Source of the DNA: Flavobacteriales bacterium
GTDB lineage: Bacteria > Bacteroidota > Bacteroidia > Flavobacteriales > Flavobacteriaceae
Direction of reading: 5' to 3'
Assembly: GCA_027003085.1 (NCBI GenBank)
Contig: JALWYR010000112.1
Location: 1 to 19,566, forward strand
Length of the DNA stretch: 19,566 nucleotides
Both the position numbers and the translations under genes were made by a program. Below, piece after piece: positions 1 to 7,028 of this stretch; position 1 is the first letter of the stretch; each line of letters begins with the position of its first letter. Below the pieces are notes generated by a model. It worked only from the letters and a program-made list of their open reading frames with translations. It did no database searches and was not told the origin of the DNA.

Positions 1-2
1 CG

Positions 3-812
3 GGCAACCTGTGGATGGCCACCCACCGTTTGGGCGTGGTGGGACTAAATCCCGAAACCGGCGAACTGGTAACCCTGACCGAAAACAATAACATTCCCTA
101 CGAAGGCGGCTACCGCAACACCCAAGCTACCGCCGTGGACAAAGACAATACGCTGTGGATCGGCACTTTGCGAGGGCTGCGTATTCTGCGAAACCCCGAA
201 CGCGCATTTACCGACCCCGAAGTTCGCACCGAACCCATCATTATCGAACTGGCCGAATTGCACGGCCAGGACAATCAAGGCGTGGAGCTGATGGCCAACC
301 AGGAAATTACCGAAATTGTGGTGGACGGCGCCAACAACAAATGGATAGGCACCACCAACGCCGGGCTTTTCTACGTGTCGGCCGACGGACAGGAAACCAT
401 CTATCATTTTACGGCCGAAAACTCACCCCTGCCCGGCAATGCCATTTTCGACGTGGCCATCGACCCCATTACAGGCGTGGTTTATATCAGCACCGACAAA
501 GGCCTGATAGGTTTCCGCGGCGACGCCACCGAAGGCAAGGACAATTTGGACAAGGCCTATGTTTATCCCAACCCGTTGAACCAAAAACGGCATCAACGGC
601 TCATTATCCGCAACCTGATGTCGGACATCAGCGTTAAAATCACCGACATTGAAGGAAATTTGGTGTGGGAAACCCGTTCGCGTGGCGGCACGGTGGAGTG
701 GGACTTACGTAATTTTTCGGGCCGGAAAGTGGCCACCGGCGTTTACCTGGTTTTGCTTACCGATGACGACACCACCCACACCAAGGTGCTCAAAGCCCTG
801 ATTGTCAAATAA
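3..812 (+). CDS. porZ: PorZ-like type IX secretion protein, beta-propeller plus C-terminal domain (5' partial)
   Basis: The reading frame is open to the left edge, so the start lies outside the window and 269 residues are visible. The visible part carries propeller-blade repeats of the two-component-regulator type: GNLWMAT, NTLWIGTLRGL, NKWIGTTNAGLF and VVYISTDKGL. After about residue 180 comes a T9SS-style C-terminal domain, starting at the motif YVYPNPL, with KITDIEGNLVWE and the ATGVYLVLL strand typical of such domains. PorZ proteins are surface components of the type IX secretion system that take part in attaching cargo to anionic lipopolysaccharide. Position directly before recO is an arrangement I associate with porZ in this phylum, which supports the name. 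Only the C-terminal part is seen, so a different propeller protein with a T9SS sorting domain cannot be excluded. The gene ends 7 bases before the recO start and probably shares its transcript. Confidence 0.75.
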   Translation, partial: GNLWMATHRLGVVGLNPETGELVTLTENNNIPYEGGYRNTQATAVDKDNTLWIGTLRGLRILRNPERAFTDPEVRTEPIIIELAELHGQDNQGVELMANQEITEIVVDGANNKWIGTTNAGLFYVSADGQETIYHFTAENSPLPGNAIFDVAIDPITGVVYISTDKGLIGFRGDATEGKDNLDKAYVYPNPLNQKRHQRLIIRNLMSDISVKITDIEGNLVWETRSRGGTVEWDLRNFSGRKVATGVYLVLLTDDDTTHTKVLKALIVK

Positions 813-819
813 ACCGGCT

Positions 820-1509
820 ATGCATTTTACCGACCGCATATTGATTCTGCGACGCATTGCACATAACGACAACACCTTTATTATCGACGTCTTGGGTCGC
901 CGGAGCGGACGGATAAGTATGGCGGTCAAAACCGGACGTTCGGCCGAAGGCCGACGCAAACGCACAATGAGCGTTCCGCCCGCTTGTTTGGACATCGAAG
1001 CTCTGCATACCGGCAAGGGATTGCCGGTGCTCAAAAGTGTGCGACCGGCGTATCTTTACAAGGATTTGGGTATCAATGTTTACAAAACCGCCCAAGCGCT
1101 TTTTTTAGCCGACACTTTGCGTCAAACCCTCCGCGGTGAACCCGGACCGGAAAGTTTTGATAAGTTCTGCGAATACTTTTTGCAACTTGACAAGGCCGAT
1201 TACGACCCCGATTTTCACCTCCGGTTTATGTTCGATTTGAGTAATTATTTGGGATTTGCCCCGCAAACCGGTGAAAAGGGCACATTTTTTGATGTAAACG
1301 AAGGAAAATTTACCGGAACAAACGGCCCTACCACGCTGGATGCCGAACGTTCGCAGTGGTTCAAAGCGTTTTTGCAAGGCCGTCCGGTAAAAAACCGGAA
1401 ACAGCGTATGGAAATACTGCGCATTTGGGAAATGTATTTTCAACTTCATACCGGAAATTATCATTTGCCCGAAAGCGTATTTGTTTACAATGAAATGTTG
1501 AGCCGATGA
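820..1509 (+). CDS. recO: DNA repair protein RecO
   Basis: RecO binds single-stranded DNA and works with RecR (and RecF) to load RecA at gaps during recombinational repair. The 229-residue product has the N-terminal OB-fold pattern of the family (DRILILRRIAHNDNTFIIDV, then GRRSGRISMAVK) and a helical C-terminal half (YFLQLDKADYDPDFHLRFMF, then DLSNYLGFAPQ). The CxxC zinc-finger motif found in some RecO proteins is absent; several Bacteroidota relatives also lack it. The frame can be extended to a TTG at 802, but that would overlap the preceding gene; the ATG at 820 fits the family start and leaves a 7-base gap. The stop codon overlaps the next start as ATGA at 1506-1509, suggesting translational coupling. 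Confidence 0.9.
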   Translation: MHFTDRILILRRIAHNDNTFIIDVLGRRSGRISMAVKTGRSAEGRRKRTMSVPPACLDIEALHTGKGLPVLKSVRPAYLYKDLGINVYKTAQALFLADTLRQTLRGEPGPESFDKFCEYFLQLDKADYDPDFHLRFMFDLSNYLGFAPQTGEKGTFFDVNEGKFTGTNGPTTLDAERSQWFKAFLQGRPVKNRKQRMEILRIWEMYFQLHTGNYHLPESVFVYNEMLSR

Positions 1510-3950
1510 GAAGGAAATTACTTGTAATGTTGTTAGGTCTTTTTGCCGTTCATGGCTTACGGGCACAAGTGGTCAAAGTGGTTGCTCACGACACCAAGAC
1601 TCCCATTCCCCAAGTAACGGTTTACAATGCTTCGAAAAAAATAATCCTGCACACCAACGATCGGGGCGAAGTGGATTTGAAGATATTCCACATGAAAGAT
1701 ACCATCTACTTTGTGCATCCCGATTACGAAATAACCCGGATGACCAAGCAAGATATTGTGATGAACCGCTACCGGGTGGAAATGTATCAAAACCTGACGG
1801 TGCTCAACACGGTGGTGCTCAGTGTTTCGCGAAGCGAACGGCGCAAGGAAAATATCGGAAAAGAGGTCAAATTGTTCGATACCTACCAAATCGAGCAACA
1901 AACCGTTTCGGAACTGCCCGACTTGCTGATGTCGGTGCCCGGCGTGTCGGTCGAGCGTAGCCAGGGCGGAGGCGGAAGCCCGGTGATTCGCGGTTTGGAA
2001 GCCAACCGTATTTTGCTGGTTATCGACGGCGTGCGAATGAACAATGCCATTTACCGCACCGGCCATTTGCACAATGCCATTACCATTGCTCCACCCATCT
2101 TAGAGCGGGTCGAAGTGATTCAGGGCCCGTCCAGCATCTATGGTTCCGATGCCTTGGGCGGTGTGATTCATTTTATTACCAAAACCCCCGCTTTGGGAAG
2201 TCCGAAAAAATTCAAAGGCGGTTTTTTGGGACGCTTTGCCACGGCCACACGTGAAGCCACCTTTCATTTTAATTTTACCGTAAGCCAAGCCCGTTGGGCA
2301 TCGATAACGGCTTTGACCTATTCGGATTTCGGCAACATCCGTATGGGTACCCTGCGCCTGCATGGCTACGACGATTGGGGCATCGTGCGCGAATATTCCG
2401 ACAACACGGCTACGCACTACAATCCCAATCCGGTGGAAAACCCGGACCTTCTGGTGCAACCCAACACCGGTTACAAACAATACGACTTGTTCAACAAAAC
2501 CGTTTTTGCCACCGGAAAAAACGCCCGGCTCATTTTCGACACCCAATTTCATACCACTTCGGATATACCACGTTTTGATAAACTTACCGAATACAAAAAC
2601 GGCCGGTTGAAATTCGCCGAATGGCGCTACGGCCCCATGCAGCGGTTTTTGTTTTCGCCCCGCTGGGAAGCCGAACCCGGACGCAGGTGGTTGAGCAAAG
2701 TAAAAATCATTCCGGCCTATCAACATATCCTCGAAAGCCGGATTCAACGCAAATTCGGGAGCGATATCCGGGAATTCAAAAAAGAAAAATTGCACGTTTT
2801 TTCGCTCAACCTGGATGCTACGGCTTCATTTTCGCGGCATTTGCAGTTCCACTACGGGCTCGAAGCCGTGCACAACCGTGTTTTTTCCAAGGCCTACGGC
2901 CGGCAACTTCAAATAAACGGCGACAAGGTAACCGGGCTCACGGGCGACTATTACGTGCCCAGCCGCTACCCCAACGACGGTGCCTACTACACAAGCTACG
3001 CCCTCTATGCCGATGCCACCAAACGTTTCAACAACGAACATTTCCTGGAAGCCGGCCTTCGTTTTACCCAAACCTATCTGTTTGCCCGCTGGCAAAATTT
3101 GCAATTGGTTTCCCTGCCTTTCCAGCAAATCGATATGGCCAATTTTGCGGTAACACCCATGCTTTCCTACATTTACTCGCCGCGTAATTGGAAAATAAGC
3201 ATCAATTTGGGCAGCGGATTCCGTTCGCCCAATATCGACGACATTGGAAAAATCCGCGAAAAGAAAGGCAAACTCTTGGTGCCAAACACGGGCCTGAAAC
3301 CCGAATATTCCTATTCTTCGGAACTGGGAGTAAAAAAAACTTTTTCTTCGCTGGGGTTAAGTGTTCAAAGCTATGCCTATTACAACATTATTCATAACTT
3401 TATCGACCGGCAGCCCTTTACGCTGGGCGGCTTTTCGCAAATTAACTATGACGGCGAAATGGTGGATATCTATGCCAATGTAAATAACGGAAACGCCCAT
3501 ATCTATGGCTTCGACTTGGCCGCCGATTGGCAAATCAACCGTCGCATCAAATGGCATGCCGATGCCAGCTGGCTCAAAGGCCGCAAACAAAACGGCGACC
3601 CCATGCCTTCGATTCCGCCTTGGAAAATTTACAGCAGCCTGCAAATCGAAAACGATTATTTCGATATGCTTTTCAGCGGCATTTATAACGGCCGCAAACC
3701 TTTGAACGAATACGACGTAAACGGCGGCATCGACAACCTGGACGAAAGTCCGGTGGATCCGCAAACGGGTGATTACACCGGTTTCCCCGATTGGTATGTG
3801 TTTAACCTCTATTTCCGCTTCCACCTGATGCACAACCTGTCGTTGGATTTGGGCGTGGAAAACATTTTCGACATCCACTACAAACGCTTTGCCTCGGCCG
3901 TGAGCGAACCGGGACGTAACCTCAAAATTCAAATTTCCGGACGATTTTAA
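1506..3950 (+). CDS. TonB-dependent outer-membrane receptor, haem/haemoglobin-receptor-like
   Basis: An 814-residue outer-membrane active transporter powered by TonB-ExbBD. A signal peptide occupies residues 1-20 (hydrophobic core LLVMLLGLFAV, cleavage likely after LRA). Residues 22-90 form a carboxypeptidase-regulatory-like domain (KTPIPQVTVYNASKK). The plug follows at about 115-230 with SELPDLLMSVPGVSV, SPVIRGLEANRILLVIDGVR and the signature RVEVIQGPSSIYGSDALGGV. The rest is a 22-strand barrel pattern ending in NLKIQISGRF, with terminal Phe. The motif DGVRMNNAIYRTGHLHNAIT and the C-terminal ENIFDIHYKRFASAVSEPGR resemble the TonB-dependent haemoglobin/transferrin receptor group (HmuR type). 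The ligand is therefore inferred to be haem or a haem protein, but not proven. It starts inside the recO stop and is followed 11 bases later by fbp. No haem-handling partner gene is next to it. Confidence 0.85.
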   Translation: MRRKLLVMLLGLFAVHGLRAQVVKVVAHDTKTPIPQVTVYNASKKIILHTNDRGEVDLKIFHMKDTIYFVHPDYEITRMTKQDIVMNRYRVEMYQNLTVLNTVVLSVSRSERRKENIGKEVKLFDTYQIEQQTVSELPDLLMSVPGVSVERSQGGGGSPVIRGLEANRILLVIDGVRMNNAIYRTGHLHNAITIAPPILERVEVIQGPSSIYGSDALGGVIHFITKTPALGSPKKFKGGFLGRFATATREATFHFNFTVSQARWASITALTYSDFGNIRMGTLRLHGYDDWGIVREYSDNTATHYNPNPVENPDLLVQPNTGYKQYDLFNKTVFATGKNARLIFDTQFHTTSDIPRFDKLTEYKNGRLKFAEWRYGPMQRFLFSPRWEAEPGRRWLSKVKIIPAYQHILESRIQRKFGSDIREFKKEKLHVFSLNLDATASFSRHLQFHYGLEAVHNRVFSKAYGRQLQINGDKVTGLTGDYYVPSRYPNDGAYYTSYALYADATKRFNNEHFLEAGLRFTQTYLFARWQNLQLVSLPFQQIDMANFAVTPMLSYIYSPRNWKISINLGSGFRSPNIDDIGKIREKKGKLLVPNTGLKPEYSYSSELGVKKTFSSLGLSVQSYAYYNIIHNFIDRQPFTLGGFSQINYDGEMVDIYANVNNGNAHIYGFDLAADWQINRRIKWHADASWLKGRKQNGDPMPSIPPWKIYSSLQIENDYFDMLFSGIYNGRKPLNEYDVNGGIDNLDESPVDPQTGDYTGFPDWYVFNLYFRFHLMHNLSLDLGVENIFDIHYKRFASAVSEPGRNLKIQISGRF

Positions 3951-3961
3951 TTTTTCGAAAT

Positions 3962-4963
3962 ATGCAACCCAAAACCCTAGGCGAATTTGTTATCGAAAAA
4001 CAACATGAGTTCCCGTATTCCACGGGTGAATTATCCACCTTGCTCAATTCCATACGCCTGGCGGCCAAAGTGGTGAATCACTATGTGAACAAAGCCGGCC
4101 TGACCGATATCCTGGGCGCTTCGGGCAACAATAACGTCCATGCCGAAGAACAGCAAAAACTGGATGTGTTGGCCAACCGCTTGTTCATCGACGCCCTGGT
4201 TAACCGCGAAATTGTTTGCGGCATTGCCTCCGAAGAAGAAGACGATTTTATCAGTGTGGCGGGGATGAACAAGGATAATATGAACAAATACGTGGTGCTG
4301 ATCGACCCGCTCGACGGCTCGTCCAACATCGACGTGAATGTGTCGGTGGGCACCATTTTTTCCATTTACCGCCGCATCAGTCCCGTGGGTGAACCGGTAA
4401 CCCTTCAAGATTTCCTGCAACCGGGCCGCAAGCAAGTGGCCGCCGGCTATGTGATTTACGGCACGTCCACCATGCTTGTCTATACCACCGGACACGGCGT
4501 CAATGGCTTTACGCTTAACCCGGCGCTGGGCGTCTTTTACCTTTCGCATCCGCAAATGAAATTTCCCGGAAAAGGAAAAATTTATTCCATCAACGAAGGA
4601 AACTATGTGCATTTTCCTTTGGGTATCAAAAAGTTTATCAAATATTGCCAGGAAGAAAAAGACGACCGCCCGTGCACTTCGCGCTATATCGGTTCGTTGG
4701 TGTCGGATTTTCACCGCAATATGATCAAAGGCGGTGTTTACCTGTATCCGCCCACGTCCAAGCATCCCAGCGGTAAACTACGCCTGCTCTACGAATGCAA
4801 CCCTATGGCTTTCCTGGCCGAACAGGCCGGCGGTAAGGCATCGGACGGTTATCGCGACATCCTGGACATCGAACCCGACGAATTGCATCAACGGGTGCCT
4901 TTCTATGTGGGCAACCGTGATATGGTGGAACGCATCGAAGAATTTATCCAAATCTACGACTAA
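3962..4963 (+). CDS. fbp: Fructose-1,6-bisphosphatase, class I
   Basis: Hydrolyses fructose 1,6-bisphosphate to fructose 6-phosphate, the committed step of gluconeogenesis, in the cytoplasm. The 333-residue length is typical of class I enzymes. Metal-binding residues are visible: the acidic run EEEDD at 91-95, the loop DPLDGSSN at 115-122, and E278 in YECNPMAFLAEQAGG. The substrate region SRYIGSLVSDFHRNMIKGG (240-258) and YPPT are also intact. It follows the TonB receptor by 11 bases and its TAA overlaps the ung start by one base (TAATG). It probably belongs to the porZ-recO-receptor-fbp-ung transcript. I see no regulatory site of its own. Confidence 0.97.
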   Translation: MQPKTLGEFVIEKQHEFPYSTGELSTLLNSIRLAAKVVNHYVNKAGLTDILGASGNNNVHAEEQQKLDVLANRLFIDALVNREIVCGIASEEEDDFISVAGMNKDNMNKYVVLIDPLDGSSNIDVNVSVGTIFSIYRRISPVGEPVTLQDFLQPGRKQVAAGYVIYGTSTMLVYTTGHGVNGFTLNPALGVFYLSHPQMKFPGKGKIYSINEGNYVHFPLGIKKFIKYCQEEKDDRPCTSRYIGSLVSDFHRNMIKGGVYLYPPTSKHPSGKLRLLYECNPMAFLAEQAGGKASDGYRDILDIEPDELHQRVPFYVGNRDMVERIEEFIQIYD

Positions 4964-5634
4964 TGGCCGTTGACGTCCGTATTGAACCCTCTTGGAAGGA
5001 AGTCCTGCACGAAGAGTTCGAAAAAGATTACTTCAAACAACTGACCGATTTTGTCCGCCGCGAATATGCCCGTTACGAATGCTATCCGCCCGGACGCTTG
5101 ATTTTCAATGCTTTCGAGCAAACCCCTTTCGACAAAGTTAAAGTGGTGATTGTGGGCCAAGACCCTTATCCCAATCCCGGTCAGGCCCACGGCCTGTGTT
5201 TTTCGGTGCGCGACGGTGTGCCTTTTCCGCCTTCGTTGCAAAATATTTTTCGCGAACTTCACGACGACTTGGGTGTTCCTATCCCGCAAAGTGGCGACCT
5301 GACCCGCTGGGCCCGTCAGGGTGTATTTCTGCCCAATGTGGTGCTTACGGTGCGCCGGGGCCAACCACGGTCTCACGCCGGAAAGGGCTGGGAAAGGTTT
5401 ACCCGCACGGCCCTCAAAAAAATTTCCGACCTCAAACAAAACGTGGTTTTTATGCTTTGGGGCGGCGACGCCAAGAAAAACCTTCCGCTTATCGACACGT
5501 CCAAGCATTTGGTGCTCACTTCGGGGCATCCCTCGCCGCTGAGTGCCAACAAGGGGTATTGGTTCGGCAACCGGCATTTTTCCAAGGCCAACGCCTACCT
5601 GGAAGCCCATGGCAAAGAACCTATCCGTTGGTAA
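4963..5634 (+). CDS. ung: Uracil-DNA glycosylase, family 1
   Basis: Removes uracil from DNA, starting base-excision repair. The 223-residue protein shows all family 1 motifs: the water-activating loop GQDPYPNPGQAHGLCFSV with catalytic D67 and the Tyr that excludes thymine (Y69), N125 in LPNVVLTV for uracil recognition, the SHAGKGWE segment, LWGGDAKKN, and H189 in the leucine-loop motif HPSPLSA. Small deviations from the common consensus are Pro after GQDPY where His is usual, and Arg-Arg in VRRGQPRSH. The key residues are retained, so activity is expected. The start codon overlaps the fbp stop by one base, which suggests coupled translation. It is the last gene of its run; no convincing intrinsic terminator follows, only a T7 run at 5645. 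Confidence 0.96.
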   Translation: MAVDVRIEPSWKEVLHEEFEKDYFKQLTDFVRREYARYECYPPGRLIFNAFEQTPFDKVKVVIVGQDPYPNPGQAHGLCFSVRDGVPFPPSLQNIFRELHDDLGVPIPQSGDLTRWARQGVFLPNVVLTVRRGQPRSHAGKGWERFTRTALKKISDLKQNVVFMLWGGDAKKNLPLIDTSKHLVLTSGHPSPLSANKGYWFGNRHFSKANAYLEAHGKEPIRW

Positions 5635-5735
5635 GACGATAACCTTTTTTTGATGCTTCGGAGTCCTGCGTTTCCGGATGGACAACACCCTAGCCGGCGC
5701 GAAGACCGGCGGCGGAGCGTAGCGAAGGCGCCAAA

Positions 5736-5780
5736 GGGCTTCGTAGCCCGCGAAGGGAGACGCCACAGGTGGCTCCCGGA
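5736..5780. repeat. Degenerate structured repeat, copy A (shortened)
   Basis: This copy contains the first hairpin GGGCT-TCGT-AGCCC (5736-5749), then GGGAGAC (5755-5761), an inner GCCAC/GTGGC dyad, and GGCTCCCGGA (5771-5780). The outer arms GGGAG and CTCCC can pair. Compared with copies B and C the interior between GGGAGAC and GGCTCCC is about 20 bases shorter. Confidence 0.6.
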
Positions 5781-5850
5781 GCCGACGAGGAAACCGAAGG
5801 GTTCCGAGGCCTGCGAAGCAAGACCAACGGCAAAGCGAAGCGGAGCCGGA

Positions 5851-5912
5851 AGGGCTTGCGGAGCCCTGAGGGAGACAAACGCGAAGCCGAAGGCGAAGCG
5901 TGCAGGCTCCCG
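5851..5912. repeat. Degenerate structured repeat, copy B
   Basis: The same order as copy A: GGGCT-TGCGG-AGCCC hairpin (5852-5866), GGGAGAC at 5870 and GGCTCCC at 5905-5911. The GGGAGAC word lies exactly 115 bases after that of copy A. Between the arms sits a purine-rich GCGAAGCCGAAGGCGAAGC segment that is itself an imperfect dyad. Confidence 0.65.
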
Positions 5913-5965
5913 AAGTGGCGGAACAAGACAAGGCGCGGCCCTTGATGCCGGCCCCGGGAAGCCGC

Positions 5966-6027
5966 AGGCTTGTGGAGCCGTGGAGGGAGACCCGCGCAAG
6001 GCCGCAGGCGGAGCGTGGGGCTCCCGG
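5966..6027. repeat. Degenerate structured repeat, copy C
   Basis: Aligns along its whole length with copy B: AGGCTTGTGGAGCC hairpin, GGGAGAC at 5985 (again exactly 115 bases downstream of the previous copy), GCCGCAGGCGGAGCGTGG interior, and GGCTCCCGGAA at 6019. The array stops here, 36 bases before the end of the glycosyltransferase gene. Confidence 0.65.
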
Positions 6028-6062
6028 AACAACAAACAATAATGGTCGGACCGGCGGCTTTG

Positions 6063-7028
6063 TTACATTGTTTTCTCGATTTGAGAACACCGGTCTTTGC
6101 CCAACGAACAACGAAGCAACAAATGGCTAATCCAATAGCGGTATTGAAAAACGGGCTTGATTTTTTCCCATTGCGTGGTCATCAGGTAGTAAAAACCCAC
6201 GCCCAGGGTGGCCACCCATTTGAGCCCTTCACGACCCCAAGTGCGCAGCAAACGCCAACCGTGGAACGCCCGCTTGTCGGCCAACTCCATCCGGTAGTGG
6301 ATTTCGGCCTGCCGGCGGATGTGGCGCTTGCGGGCATAATGAGCCGGAAGCAAATGCCACACCGTCAGATTGGGCAAATAGTATATGGGAATGTTTTCCT
6401 CCTTCAATTGCGCAAAAAACCGGCGTTCGGGAATGCTGAGCCAATCCTCGCCTCGCCGGGCCTCTTGCACCGGAAACAAACCGAAACGGTCGAACACCGA
6501 ACGGTGAACCAACATATTGATACCGAACGGATAGCGTTTTTTTGGAAACAGCCGCAACTGTTCGCCCAAATTGATTTCGGCCAGCAAAGGCATAAAAAAC
6601 TTGGTCAGCCAAGGCGGTTTTTGGTGTTCGAACACCGGAATAATCCGTCCGCCGCCGGCAAAAGGCGGCGCCAAGCCCGGCAGTTCGGCTTGGGCCCGTT
6701 CCATATAGTCCTGATGCAGCAACACATCATCGTCCAGGAAAATAAGCACATCGCCACGGGCTTCGGCAACACCGCGATTGCGTGCCCGCATCATCCCCTT
6801 TTCCGGTTCGCGAACGTAGCGCAAATTCCATTGCGGAAATTCCGATTGGAAACGTTCCACAAGTTCCTTTGTTTGTTCGTTATCCGGCGCATTGTCCACA
6901 ACGAGGATTTCCCAAGCACCGGCATCGAAGTTTTGGATACGGATGCTGTCCAACAACTGATGCAGCTTTTCGGGCCGATTGTGCGTGGGAACGATTATGC
7001 TGAAACGGATGCCTGTCGTTTTTTCCAT
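6063..7028 (-). CDS. Family 2 glycosyltransferase
   Basis: A 321-residue GT-A fold glycosyltransferase expected to transfer a sugar from a nucleotide-sugar donor to an envelope glycan or glycolipid. Visible elements are the N-terminal strand FSIIVPTHNRPEKL, VVDNAPDN for nucleotide binding, the GMMRARNRGVAEARGDVLIF segment, the DxD-type metal motif LDDDV (residues 98-102), and GEDWLS (193-198) as the catalytic ED region. A hydrophobic segment WVATLGVGFYYLM near residue 271 suggests membrane association. The frame is open further upstream, but the ATG at 7028 gives a product starting exactly at the family N-terminus. That start lies 34 bases inside the upstream YfhO-like gene, so the two are probably co-translated. 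Acceptor and donor cannot be read from sequence. Confidence 0.87.
   Translation of the reverse strand: MEKTTGIRFSIIVPTHNRPEKLHQLLDSIRIQNFDAGAWEILVVDNAPDNEQTKELVERFQSEFPQWNLRYVREPEKGMMRARNRGVAEARGDVLIFLDDDVLLHQDYMERAQAELPGLAPPFAGGGRIIPVFEHQKPPWLTKFFMPLLAEINLGEQLRLFPKKRYPFGINMLVHRSVFDRFGLFPVQEARRGEDWLSIPERRFFAQLKEENIPIYYLPNLTVWHLLPAHYARKRHIRRQAEIHYRMELADKRAFHGWRLLRTWGREGLKWVATLGVGFYYLMTTQWEKIKPVFQYRYWISHLLLRCSLGKDRCSQIEKTM

Larger units (their letters stand above)
5635..6062. other. Gene-free stretch between convergent ung and glycosyltransferase genes
   Basis: This 428-base interval separates the 3' ends of two convergent genes. It is GC-rich and strongly purine-biased on the plus strand, built from recurring GCGAAGC, GGAGCC and GAAGGC words. 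Frames stay open on both strands simply because the stretch is GC-rich; the hypothetical products are Arg/Gly/Ala-rich with no recognisable domain. Three related hairpin-bearing units are annotated separately. I see no clear bidirectional terminator. Confidence 0.7.

Noticed and set aside
5635..5660. Possible terminator after ung (T7 run at 5645)
   Set aside because: Only a 3-bp GGT/ACC match precedes the T-run, too weak for a stem.
5700..6030. CRISPR array
   Set aside because: The repeat units are about 60 bases, degenerate and contiguous with related sequence; there are no short identical repeats with unique spacers and no cas genes.
5650..6042. 130-residue plus-strand open frame in the 115-base repeat stretch
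   Set aside because: Frames are open on both strands here because of GC-rich repetitive composition; the product is low-complexity and the repeat period (115) is not a multiple of three.
4960..6111. 383-residue minus-strand open frame over ung and the repeat stretch
   Set aside because: It lies antisense to the clear ung gene and then runs through GC-rich repeats; the product is Arg/Pro/Ala-rich with no domain.
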